Assembly: GCA_964550025.1 (NCBI GenBank)
Contig: CAZJYI010000044.1
Span: 1-64,000, forward strand
Source: CAZJYI01 sp964550025
GTDB lineage: Bacteria > Verrucomicrobiota > Kiritimatiellia > UBA8416 > CAYOBW01
Length of the DNA: 64,000 nucleotides
Direction: 5' to 3'
The notes below the pieces were generated by a model. That model was not told the origin of the DNA. It saw nothing but the letters and a program-made list of their open reading frames with translations, and did no database searches. This document shows positions 7,487 to 15,188 of the stretch, in pieces. How positions within the stretch are numbered: position 1 is the stretch's first letter; each line of letters begins with the position of its first letter. The translations under genes and the position numbers were made by a program.

Positions 7487-9893
7487 TGGCGGCTTGCTCC
7501 ACGTTCGGTTTCTGGTCCCACGCGACGCGTCTGCCGCCGCTCATAATCGTGATGGCCTTTGACGGGCAGAGGTTCTTGCAGGCGCCGCAGCGCACACACA
7601 GGTCCGGGTCGATACGGTGCCGCTCGTAAGGCGTGAAGGTGATGGCATCGGTCGGACAATGCTGCGCGCACAGCGTGCAGCCGATACAATCGTCAGTGAC
7701 GGCGTAGCGGCTGAGTGCGTTGCAGCTCCCGGCGGGACAACGCCCTTCCACGTGCGCTTCGTATTCATCGCGGAAATACTCGAGCGTCGACAGTACGGGG
7801 TTGGGCGCGGTTTTGCCCAACCCGCACAGGCTGGCGCACTTCACTGTACGGGCCAGTTCCTCGAGGTCGTCCAGGTCCGACGCCTTGCCTTTGCCGGCGC
7901 ACAGGCGTTCGAGGATATCGAGCATACGCCGCGTGCCAACGCGGCAGAAGGTGCACTTTCCGCAGGACTGGTCCTGGGTGAAGCTCAGGAAGTAGCGTGC
8001 TATGTCGACGATGCAATCGGTCTCGTCGAGCACGACCAATCCGCCCGAGCCCATCATGGCGCCGACGCCGATCAGCGCCTCGTAGTCGACCGGTGTATCG
8101 GCCAGCGACTCGGGCACACAGCCCCCCGACGGTCCGCCGACCTGTACGGCCTTGAGCTTTCGCCCTTCGGCGATTCCTCCACCGATGTCCTCGACGATCT
8201 CGCGCAGCGTGATCCCCATGGGAACCTCGATCAGTCCGCCGCGGGCGATCTTGCCGGCGAGGGAGAAAACCTTCGTCCCCTTGCTCTCCTGCGTGCCCAT
8301 GGCGGCCAGGGCTTCGCCGCCGTTGCGCAGCGCCCAGGGCACCAGGGCGTAGGTTTCGCAGTTGTTGACCAGCGTGGGCTGTCCGTGCAGACCCCGCTGC
8401 GCGGGAAACGGGGGACGCAGGCGCGGCGTGCCGCGCTTCCCCTCGACCGAAGCGAGAAGCGCCGTCTCTTCGCCACAGACAAACGCCCCGGCGCCTTCCA
8501 TGATACGCAGGCGCAGCGAAAAGCCGCTGCCCAGGATATCGTCGCCGAGCAGCCCTTCGGCCTCGCACCGTTCCAGCGCCTCCCTGACGCGCCGCACCGC
8601 CAGCGGGTATTCCGCCCTGATGTAGAAGACACCTTCGTGGGCACCGACGGCGTATGCCGCGAGGATCATGCCCTCGATCACGCGGAAGGGGTACGATTCG
8701 AACAGCATGCGGTCCATGAACGCTCCCGGGTCGCCCTCGTCTCCGTTGCACACGATGTACTTGGGCTCGTCCTGCGCCGCGCGCACGTAGCGCCATTTCT
8801 GTCCCGTCGGGAAACCGGCGCCCCCGCGGCCGCGCAGACCGCTACGGATGATTTCTTCGATCACCTCTTCCGGCTTCAATTCGCACAGCCCGCGCCGCAA
8901 TGCCACGAACCCGTCTTTCAGGCGGTACTCCTCCATGTCGGTGGGGTCCAGCACGCCGCAGCATTCCGTTGCGAGGTGTTTCTGGCGGCCGAGGAACGCG
9001 GCGACGGGCGCGTCGCGGACGTCGATGGCGTAGCGGGTCACCGGCTGGTGCGTTTCGCCGCTGTAGAGTTGTTCCAGCCATTCCGCGGCCCGCACTTTGA
9101 GTCGCTCCAGCGGCGTACCGGGCCGGAAGTGGCGCAGGAAGATGTCGCGCACGTCGCCGGCTTCCACGCGGGCATAGAGCGCGGGCTCCTCGTTCGGCTT
9201 CAGGATCTCCAGCAACGGCGTCCGGTGGCACATCCCGACGCAACCGACGCGTTTCACGGCCACCCCCGGCGCGATCTCGGCGACGGCCTTCTCCAGCTCG
9301 TCGCGCACGTCCCCGCTGCCGCTGGCAATGCAGCAGGATCCCAGCCCGATGCGCACTTCGCCGTGCTCCTCGGCGGACGCGCGCGCCGCGGCGGCGCGCC
9401 GCTTTCCCTTGTCCCGGTCTTCGCGTGCCAGGAAGTCGGTCAGGATTTCGTTCACGCCGTCGGGACCGACGTGGCCGTAAGTGACATCGTCGATCTGGAC
9501 GACCGGCGCCAGCGTGCAACAGCCCAGGCAGGCCACCTTCTGGACCGTGAACTTGCCGTCGGAATCGGTGTCTTCGCCCTTTTCGATGTCGAGCTCGCGG
9601 CAGATGGCCTCGTGTACGCGCTCGGCGCCCTTGACGTGACAGGCCGTGCCAACGCAGACGTGGACGACGTGTTCCCCCACGGGCTTGTGGCGGAACTGGG
9701 TGTAGAAGGTGGAAACGCCGGTCAGCGTCGCCGGGGTAATCTCGGTGATCTCGCACACCCTGCGCAGCGCGGGCCGCGGCAGATACTTGTACTCCGCCTG
9801 AACGGCCTGCAGGATGGGAATCACCGATTCCTCCCCGCGGCCGATGGCGGCAACGATGGCGTCTACCTGGGTAATGTCAATCTCTTCGGGCAT
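7479..9893 (-). CDS. fused NuoE-NuoF-like NADH-oxidising subunit
   Basis: This 804-residue protein joins two subunits that are normally separate. Residues 1-160 are NuoE/HndA-like, with 2Fe-2S cysteines in CVGTACHVKG and CLGCCTLAPV. Residues about 180-275 are a second thioredoxin-like ferredoxin (GSCCIASG, GCVGMCHRTP), as found at the front of HydB/HndC proteins. The NuoF core follows, with FMN/NADH glycine motifs (GLRGRGGAGFPTG, CNGDEGDPGAF) and the 4Fe-4S site CGKCTFCRVGT plus C in SLCGLGKTAPNP. The end has two 4Fe-4S clusters (CIGCTLCAQHCP, CVRCGACKNLCP). It should oxidise NADH and pass electrons to the GltD-like partner or ferredoxin. It is cytosolic; no membrane complex I genes are present. 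Confidence 0.88.
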   Translation of the reverse strand: MPEEIDITQVDAIVAAIGRGEESVIPILQAVQAEYKYLPRPALRRVCEITEITPATLTGVSTFYTQFRHKPVGEHVVHVCVGTACHVKGAERVHEAICRELDIEKGEDTDSDGKFTVQKVACLGCCTLAPVVQIDDVTYGHVGPDGVNEILTDFLAREDRDKGKRRAAAARASAEEHGEVRIGLGSCCIASGSGDVRDELEKAVAEIAPGVAVKRVGCVGMCHRTPLLEILKPNEEPALYARVEAGDVRDIFLRHFRPGTPLERLKVRAAEWLEQLYSGETHQPVTRYAIDVRDAPVAAFLGRQKHLATECCGVLDPTDMEEYRLKDGFVALRRGLCELKPEEVIEEIIRSGLRGRGGAGFPTGQKWRYVRAAQDEPKYIVCNGDEGDPGAFMDRMLFESYPFRVIEGMILAAYAVGAHEGVFYIRAEYPLAVRRVREALERCEAEGLLGDDILGSGFSLRLRIMEGAGAFVCGEETALLASVEGKRGTPRLRPPFPAQRGLHGQPTLVNNCETYALVPWALRNGGEALAAMGTQESKGTKVFSLAGKIARGGLIEVPMGITLREIVEDIGGGIAEGRKLKAVQVGGPSGGCVPESLADTPVDYEALIGVGAMMGSGGLVVLDETDCIVDIARYFLSFTQDQSCGKCTFCRVGTRRMLDILERLCAGKGKASDLDDLEELARTVKCASLCGLGKTAPNPVLSTLEYFRDEYEAHVEGRCPAGSCNALSRYAVTDDCIGCTLCAQHCPTDAITFTPYERHRIDPDLCVRCGACKNLCPSKAITIMSGGRRVAWDQKPNVEQAANA

Positions 9894-9984
9894 CGGTGGG
9901 GAAGAATAGTGGGTGTTGGAGTGTAGCTCAAGCTGAATGCGTCGGCGCTGTATGGTCGGATTGCGTCTGTTCCCGAGTAGCGCG

Positions 9985-10818
9985 CTACCTGTCTGCCGGA
10001 GTTTCCCGGGCGGCCCCCTTGCTGGAGGGGCGGGTCCATTGGTCGTTGCCGGGGCCGAGGACGCTGGACAGGGTGGTTTTGACGTTCGCCAGCGGGGCCT
10101 TGATGGTCAGCAACGGCGCGATGCGGCGCGCGTCCTGAGCGATCCACATTGAGACTTCGCCTTCCTCCACGAGCATGTCTTTGAAGTCGGCCGCCGGAGC
10201 GACGTGCAGGCACTCGACCTTGCCGAATTCCGGCACTTTGATCTTCTTCGTTTTCGCGTCGGAACGGATACGGATGGGGACCATGCCCTCGTTCGTCATC
10301 ACGTTGTATGTTCTGTCCAGTTTGGGCGGCACGCCCTTCTTGCGCATCCAGTACATGAACGAGATGATGTCCCGCGTGTCGGGTTTGATCGGGATGGTCT
10401 CGCGTGTCCCCTTGTAGTGCCGGACCAGGCTGGCCGTCTTTCGGTCGTAGTTGAATGTTACGGTGTCGCTGCGGGCGCCGCGGCGCTTGGCGCGAACGAA
10501 AGTGAACCGCTTCGGAAGAAAAGACTTCGGCTCAATAAGGGATTCGGCATAGTCATTCATGGGGTAGATGTGGTCAAAGAGGGTGTTGGTCTGCGTGCGG
10601 TAGCGGATGGAGACCAGCGGGCCGTCGTCGCCCTCGACCCACTCGCTCTTGATACGCGTCTCGCCAACGGGGACGATGCCCCACTTGATACTGTAGACCA
10701 GTTCTTCGCCGACGGGAAACCACAGATCCGGCTTCTCGGCATCGGCCGCGGCAAAGCGCGGCGGCGCTGCCATGACCAGCGCGCTGAGAGCGGTGGCGGT
10801 GGCGAGAGGCGCGCGCAC
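9985..10818 (-). CDS. exported DUF3108 family protein
   Basis: The 277-residue product has a signal peptide (hydrophobic region at about residues 6-20, cleavage near AAADA). Its body fits DUF3108: LWFPVGEELVYSIKWGIVPVG at the front, then RTQTNTLFDHIYPMND and VTFNYDRK. Members are periplasmic beta-rich proteins of unsettled function, often found near envelope genes. The start is a GTG 3 bases after the stop of the FMN-binding lipoprotein gene, so the two are probably translated together. Confidence 0.7.
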   Translation of the reverse strand: MRAPLATATALSALVMAAPPRFAAADAEKPDLWFPVGEELVYSIKWGIVPVGETRIKSEWVEGDDGPLVSIRYRTQTNTLFDHIYPMNDYAESLIEPKSFLPKRFTFVRAKRRGARSDTVTFNYDRKTASLVRHYKGTRETIPIKPDTRDIISFMYWMRKKGVPPKLDRTYNVMTNEGMVPIRIRSDAKTKKIKVPEFGKVECLHVAPAADFKDMLVEEGEVSMWIAQDARRIAPLLTIKAPLANVKTTLSSVLGPGNDQWTRPSSKGAARETPADR

Positions 10819-10821
10819 GAC

Positions 10822-11208
10822 TCACTCGTCCCCGGCGTCGCCATAGGCCTTCTTGACGGCTTCCTGCACGGCGCTCATCAGGACGACGCTACTGGCGGTA
10901 GCGCCGCTGACAGCATCGACCTGTGTCGACTGCTTCGCGAGTATCCGTTTCGGAATGAGAAGCTGCGGCTTCTTGCCTTTCCACGACGAGCGATGGTGCA
11001 GCACGCTGATGTTGGTGATCTTGCTCTTGGCGACGGTCACCCGCACCGTGGCCTTGACGGGGAACCACTTCGCGCTCCCCTCGTACACGCCGTCCTTGAG
11101 TCGAGCGGCCTCGACCGGTCCCGTGGCGATCTTGGGGCTCGAGCAGCCGGCCAGGCCGAGGAGCGCGATGACCGGGACAATGAGAAGAATGGGGCGGATA
11201 GTTTTCAT
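10822..11208 (-). CDS. FMN-binding-domain lipoprotein
   Basis: The 128-residue product has a lipoprotein signal (LLGLAGC, lipid-bearing Cys22) and an FMN-binding domain. The end of that domain holds SGATASS at residues 101-107, preceded by DAV. This is the D-x-x-S-GAT-x-S/T pattern to which ApbE-type flavin transferases attach FMN in NqrC/RnfG proteins. It is therefore probably an extracytoplasmic one-domain flavoprotein for redox transfer. I use the Met at 11208; the frame runs further upstream without a signal. It lies between the UbiA-type enzyme and the DUF3108 protein. No ApbE gene is seen here. Confidence 0.75.
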   Translation of the reverse strand: MKTIRPILLIVPVIALLGLAGCSSPKIATGPVEAARLKDGVYEGSAKWFPVKATVRVTVAKSKITNISVLHHRSSWKGKKPQLLIPKRILAKQSTQVDAVSGATASSVVLMSAVQEAVKKAYGDAGDE

Positions 11209-11301
11209 GGCGACGGTCCTTCCCGGCCGTTTCCAAGGTCGGCCTGGTGGTATCGAAGCACAAAACACGGGTGGCTGCAAGCGCTGGCAGAGGTGGTCCG
11301 A

Positions 11302-12207
11302 CTACAGGCTGAAGATCGCCAGCACGGTCAGGCCGTAGAGGGCGAGCGTGACGAGCAGCGGGATGTCGCTCAGCAGGATCTTCTCGGGGCGGCCGCCCTT
11401 CTCTTCGCGGTAGACCAGGTCGAGATAGCGAAAGACGCCGAACGTAACAAAGGGTATCGTGAAACCCAACGCTTTCGTGTCGAACTTGGCAACCGTTTCG
11501 GGCCACAGCGTATAGACGGCGTAGGCCACAATGGTGGCGGCGCTGCTGACGGCAATCAGCTGATCCAGGAGCAGACGATCGTATTTTTCGAGGCTCGGAC
11601 GGTGGTTCTCGGCGTCCTCCACCAGCAGCTTCTCGTGCCTGCGCTTGCAGAGCCCCAGGAACAACGCGAGCAGAAACGTGCACAGCAACAGCCAGACGGA
11701 GATGGTCACGTCGTCGAACACGACGGCCCCGGCGATCGCGCGCAGCACGAAACCGGCGGCGATGACGAAGATATCGACCAGGGCTACGCGTTTGAGCCAG
11801 AAGGAGTAGGCGAGTTGGATGGCGACATAGGTCCCGACGACGCGTGCGTAGTCAACCGACAGAGCGCAGGCGGCGCTCCCGCCGGCAACGAGGAGCAACA
11901 CGGCACAGCTCCAGGCAACCGGAACGGGCACTACGCCGGCGGCAATGGGACGGTACTTCTTGATCGGGTGCAGCCGGTCGCTCTCGCGGTCGCGGATGTC
12001 GTTGACGATATAGATTCCGCTCGACACGAGGCAGAAGAGGAGGATGGCGGGCAACACGACGATTCCGTCGGCGACGGTCAGGCGTTCGGCGCGGCTCTGG
12101 TCCCACAGGGCGAAGAAGAACGCGGCGCCGACGACGACATTCTTGCTCCACTGGTTGGGGCGGAGCATGCGTACCATGCCGCGGGCCATGTTGTTCCCAG
12201 GATCCAC
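11302..12207 (-). CDS. UbiA-family decaprenyl-phosphate phosphoribosyltransferase-like enzyme
   Basis: This 301-residue integral membrane prenyltransferase has the first Asp-rich motif NDIRDRESDRLHPIKKYRPI, close to the sequence of decaprenyl-phosphate phosphoribosyltransferases, and about eight hydrophobic helices. Those enzymes join 5-phosphoribosyl diphosphate to polyprenyl phosphate. The opening LRPNQWSKN also matches the family. It starts at a GTG 9 bases after the upstream glycosyltransferase; an ATG 18 bases further in is an alternative. Together with that enzyme it suggests lipid-linked sugar synthesis for the envelope. The substrate is inferred from similarity. Confidence 0.8.
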   Translation of the reverse strand: MDPGNNMARGMVRMLRPNQWSKNVVVGAAFFFALWDQSRAERLTVADGIVVLPAILLFCLVSSGIYIVNDIRDRESDRLHPIKKYRPIAAGVVPVPVAWSCAVLLLVAGGSAACALSVDYARVVGTYVAIQLAYSFWLKRVALVDIFVIAAGFVLRAIAGAVVFDDVTISVWLLLCTFLLALFLGLCKRRHEKLLVEDAENHRPSLEKYDRLLLDQLIAVSSAATIVAYAVYTLWPETVAKFDTKALGFTIPFVTFGVFRYLDLVYREEKGGRPEKILLSDIPLLVTLALYGLTVLAIFSL

Positions 12208-12216
12208 TCGATCACC

Positions 12217-12948
12217 TCAATCTCTGGCATCGGGGCGACGCCTGAAACGGCAGCGGAAGGCGAGCTTCCAGACGATCCGCAGCGCTTCCTTGAAGATCTC
12301 CGAGCTCATCTTCGAGTAGCCCGACCGGCGATCGACGAAGGTGATGGGGATTTCGGCGATACGGAAGCCCTTCATCCAGGCCGTGTGCGACATTTCGACC
12401 TGGAACGAGTAACCGCTCGACTCGATCGAATCCAGGTCGATTTCGCTGAGGACCTGGCGGCGGAAGCACTTGAACCCCCCGGTGGGGTCGGTCACGGGCA
12501 TTCCGGTGATGAGGCGCACGTAGGTTGCGGCGCCCTTGCTGAGCATCAGCCGTCCCAGCGGCCAGTTGGTAATGCGGATGCCCTGGCAGTAGCGCGAGCC
12601 CAGAACCAGGTCGGCATTCTGGGCGGCGCGGATGAAGTTAGGCAACTCGGCCGGATCGTGCGAGAAATCCGCGTCCATTTCGAAGATGTACTCGTATGCT
12701 CTTTCGAGGGCCCACTTGAAACCCGCGATGTAGGCGCGGCCCAAGCCCTGCTTGGCCTCCCTGTGCAAGACGTGGATACGGGGGTCCCCGGCGGCCATCT
12801 CATCGAGAATCTCGCCGGTGCCGTCGGGGGAGTTGTCGTCGACGAAGAGGATATCCGCATCGGAAAGATGCGTAAAGGCGGCGTTCGAGATGGGGCCGAC
12901 GTTCTCCTTTTCGTCGTAGGTTGGAATGATCACCAGTCTGTCGTTCAT
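12217..12948 (-). CDS. polyprenol monophosphomannose synthase-like glycosyltransferase
   Basis: The 243-residue GT2 enzyme resembles dolichol/polyprenol-phosphate mannose synthases: VIIPTYDEKENVGP, VDDNSPDGTGEI, the metal site MDADFSHDP, and SGYSFQVEM with RRSGYSKMS near the end. It probably transfers a hexose from a nucleotide sugar to polyprenyl phosphate on the cytosolic face. The C terminus is basic (FRCRFRRRP) without a membrane anchor. It lies between the bifunctional-nuclease gene (42 bases upstream) and the UbiA-type gene. Confidence 0.85.
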   Translation of the reverse strand: MNDRLVIIPTYDEKENVGPISNAAFTHLSDADILFVDDNSPDGTGEILDEMAAGDPRIHVLHREAKQGLGRAYIAGFKWALERAYEYIFEMDADFSHDPAELPNFIRAAQNADLVLGSRYCQGIRITNWPLGRLMLSKGAATYVRLITGMPVTDPTGGFKCFRRQVLSEIDLDSIESSGYSFQVEMSHTAWMKGFRIAEIPITFVDRRSGYSKMSSEIFKEALRIVWKLAFRCRFRRRPDARD

Positions 12949-12990
12949 GGGCGGGACTCTACCTAAAACACGTTCGGGAGCGCAAGCCCT

Positions 12991-13593
12991 TCAATTCCCG
13001 GTCTGCGAGCTCTTGATTTGCAGGATTTCGTCGCGCAACCGTGCGGCGTCTTCGTAGCGTTCGTCCGCCACGGCTTTGTCGAGGTCGCGCTCCAGGATCT
13101 CCAGTGGCGTCAAAGCAGGTTTCGCGCCGGTCATACTCTCTGCGTCGGCGGGGGTTTCACCGAGCGGCACTTCGGCGATGGGCTGCTCGGTGTCTTCATC
13201 TTCGAAGATGCGGCCGGCGCGCTCCATGACGGACTCGTCGATGAAGATCCTGGCGCCGACGCGCAACGCCAGCGCGATGGCGTCGCTGGGTCTTGAATCC
13301 ATGGCCACTTCGCCGTCGCCCGTATCCATGATGAGCCGCGCGTAGAAGGTTCCCTCCCTCAGGTCGCAGACCTCGATGCGTTGCAGACGGCATTCCAGCC
13401 GGTCGAGGATGTTCTTGAGCAGGTCGTGGGTCAGCGGCCTTGGAATCTCGATCTTGTTCAGCCAGATGGCAATCGACTGTGCTTCCACGGCGCCGATGAA
13501 GATAGGCAGGGAACGCTCGTCGTCCTGTCCCTTCAGGAGCACGACAAAACCGGCATTGGAAAGGAACAGTTGATCGACTCTCGCAGGGATCAT
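12991..13593 (-). CDS. bifunctional nuclease (DUF151) protein with C-terminal UVR motif
   Basis: Residues 1-135 form the BFN/DUF151 domain, with the hallmark LPIFIGAVEAQSIA, RPLTHDLL and DSRPSDAIALALR. After an acidic linker, residues about 160-200 form a UvrB/UvrC-type helical hairpin (LEILERDLDKAVADERYEDAARLRDEI). Homologues in several phyla are nucleases or stress-related proteins; the UVR hairpin mediates protein contacts. The length of 200 residues is normal for this architecture. It follows citrate synthase by 10 bases. Confidence 0.85.
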   Translation of the reverse strand: MIPARVDQLFLSNAGFVVLLKGQDDERSLPIFIGAVEAQSIAIWLNKIEIPRPLTHDLLKNILDRLECRLQRIEVCDLREGTFYARLIMDTGDGEVAMDSRPSDAIALALRVGARIFIDESVMERAGRIFEDEDTEQPIAEVPLGETPADAESMTGAKPALTPLEILERDLDKAVADERYEDAARLRDEILQIKSSQTGN

Positions 13594-13603
13594 GATGTCC
13601 TCC

Positions 13604-15016
13604 CTATTTCCGGTTCTTTCCCCGCTTCTCCAACGGCACGTACTCTTCCCCGAATGCGCCGACGTACCAGGCGCGGGGGCGGAAGATCCGGTTGTTCCGC
13701 AAGTACTCGAGCACGCGCGCCGACCATCCCGCCACCCGGCTCACGGCGAAGATGGGCGTGAACATCTCAGTCGGTATACCGAGGCAATCGTACACCAGGC
13801 CGGAGTAGAAGTCCACGTTGGGGAAGATCCCCTTTTCCTCAGAGAGCTCGGCAATGACCAGTTCCTCCAGCGCGCGGGCCGTGCGCAGCAGCGGCAGCGT
13901 GTCACGGCTTCCACGGGCAAGGTGCACGGCCAGCGGGCCCAGCACGCGGGCCCTGGGATCGTAGGCCTTGTAGACCCGGTGACCGAACCCCATGATTTTG
14001 CGCTTCTGCCTCATGGCTTTGCGGAACCATGGCTCGGCGTTCCCGGCGTCCCCGATCTCGTGCAACTGGTGCACCACCTGCTCGTTGGCCCCCCCGTGCA
14101 GCGGTCCGTTCAGCGCCGCTATGCCCGCGCCGACGGAGAAGTAGATGTCGGACATGGTCGAGGCCACCACCATGGCCGCAAACGTGCTCGCGTTCATGCC
14201 GTGGTCGGCATGCAGAATAAGGGCCACGTCCATAATGCGCTCTTCTTCCGGGGTGGGGCGCTCCCCCGTCATCATGTAGAGGAAATTGGCCGCATGGCTC
14301 AATTCCGGATCCGGGTCGATAGGCAGCGCGTCCCGTCGCAGCCGCGCGACCGCGGCGGCAATGGTGGCCATTCCCGAGATGAGATGGATGCAGGCGTCGA
14401 TGCCGCTGGCGTCGTCCGTCGGAACACCGGCTCCCTGGGGCCGGGCCCGCTTGCGCTTGCGAAACTCGTAGATGGCTCTGGCCTCCCCCATGGGGGGCGT
14501 CTCCATCGGGATCGAGTCCTCGTCCGAGGCGATGGCATCGGTGATGTCGGGCCGGGCCAGGTCGCTGTCGCGCCACGTCAGCCGCTGCCGCATGAAGTTG
14601 GTCCCGAGGCGCAAGGCCGCCATGGGAGACATCTCCTCGATCGGCACGCCCATGATTCGGCGCAACGTGTTCGGCAGACGACGGGATGCCACAAGCTGCT
14701 GCTTGAAGCTCTCGAACTGCGATTCTGTCGGCAGCCGTCCGTGCAGCAGGAGATAGCAGACCTCTTCGAACGTCGAGTGCGCACAGAGGTCGAAGATGTC
14801 GTACCCCTGGTAGATGAGCTGCCCGTGAGTCCCGTTGACGTAGCCGATCTTCGTTTCGCAGGCTATGGCGCCTTCCAGGCCCGGGCCCACCGTGCAGGAG
14901 ACCGGCCACTTGACTCGTTTGGGTGAGAGAGCGCCGCCCTGCCCTTTGGCCTCGTGCCTTGCCTTCTGTGCCGCGTCGAGTATCAACCGGCTGATATCAT
15001 CGTTTGTTGTCGCCAT
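13604..15016 (-). CDS. gltA: citrate synthase
   Basis: The enzyme condenses acetyl-CoA and oxaloacetate to citrate. The catalytic triad is visible: His272 in LHADHGMNAST, His346 in GFGHRVYKAYDPR and Asp402 in NVDFYSG. Compared with usual bacterial type enzymes of 370-430 residues, this 470-residue protein has an N-terminal extension and an insert at about residues 162-205 (EDSIPMETPP to ASGID). AGGAAG lies before the ATG. It is first in a run of closely spaced minus-strand genes reaching at least to the DUF3108 gene. Confidence 0.93.
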   Translation of the reverse strand: MATTNDDISRLILDAAQKARHEAKGQGGALSPKRVKWPVSCTVGPGLEGAIACETKIGYVNGTHGQLIYQGYDIFDLCAHSTFEEVCYLLLHGRLPTESQFESFKQQLVASRRLPNTLRRIMGVPIEEMSPMAALRLGTNFMRQRLTWRDSDLARPDITDAIASDEDSIPMETPPMGEARAIYEFRKRKRARPQGAGVPTDDASGIDACIHLISGMATIAAAVARLRRDALPIDPDPELSHAANFLYMMTGERPTPEEERIMDVALILHADHGMNASTFAAMVVASTMSDIYFSVGAGIAALNGPLHGGANEQVVHQLHEIGDAGNAEPWFRKAMRQKRKIMGFGHRVYKAYDPRARVLGPLAVHLARGSRDTLPLLRTARALEELVIAELSEEKGIFPNVDFYSGLVYDCLGIPTEMFTPIFAVSRVAGWSARVLEYLRNNRIFRPRAWYVGAFGEEYVPLEKRGKNRK

Positions 15017-15071
15017 GGCTATCGTCTTCCTCTGCGCCCCATCCGCGCGTGCTTTAATATCATCGCGGCAA

Positions 15072-15102
15072 ACTATAGCACATTACCCGCCCCCCATGTC
15101 AG
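15072..15102 (-). promoter_or_regulatory. candidate promoter for the citrate synthase operon
   Basis: On the minus strand CTGACA (15102-15097) and TATAGT (15077-15072) are separated by 19 bases. TGC before the -10 box gives an extended -10. The spacing is longer than ideal, so this is tentative. Confidence 0.35.
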
Positions 15103-15188
15103 GCCAAAAACGACTGTTCATCGCGCACGCCTGGTGCTAGAGTTTGAAGCCTCACGCCAGGGGGGCAGAGGTTGCCGGCGCTGTGCCG

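Noticed and set aside
7617..9926. Long plus-strand open frame of 769 codons
   Set aside because: It lies opposite the NuoE-NuoF fusion and has no domain motif; high GC content makes long antisense frames common.
10204..12966. Plus-strand open frame of 920 codons
   Set aside because: It is the antisense shadow of four well-recognised minus-strand genes and has composition typical of a shadow frame.
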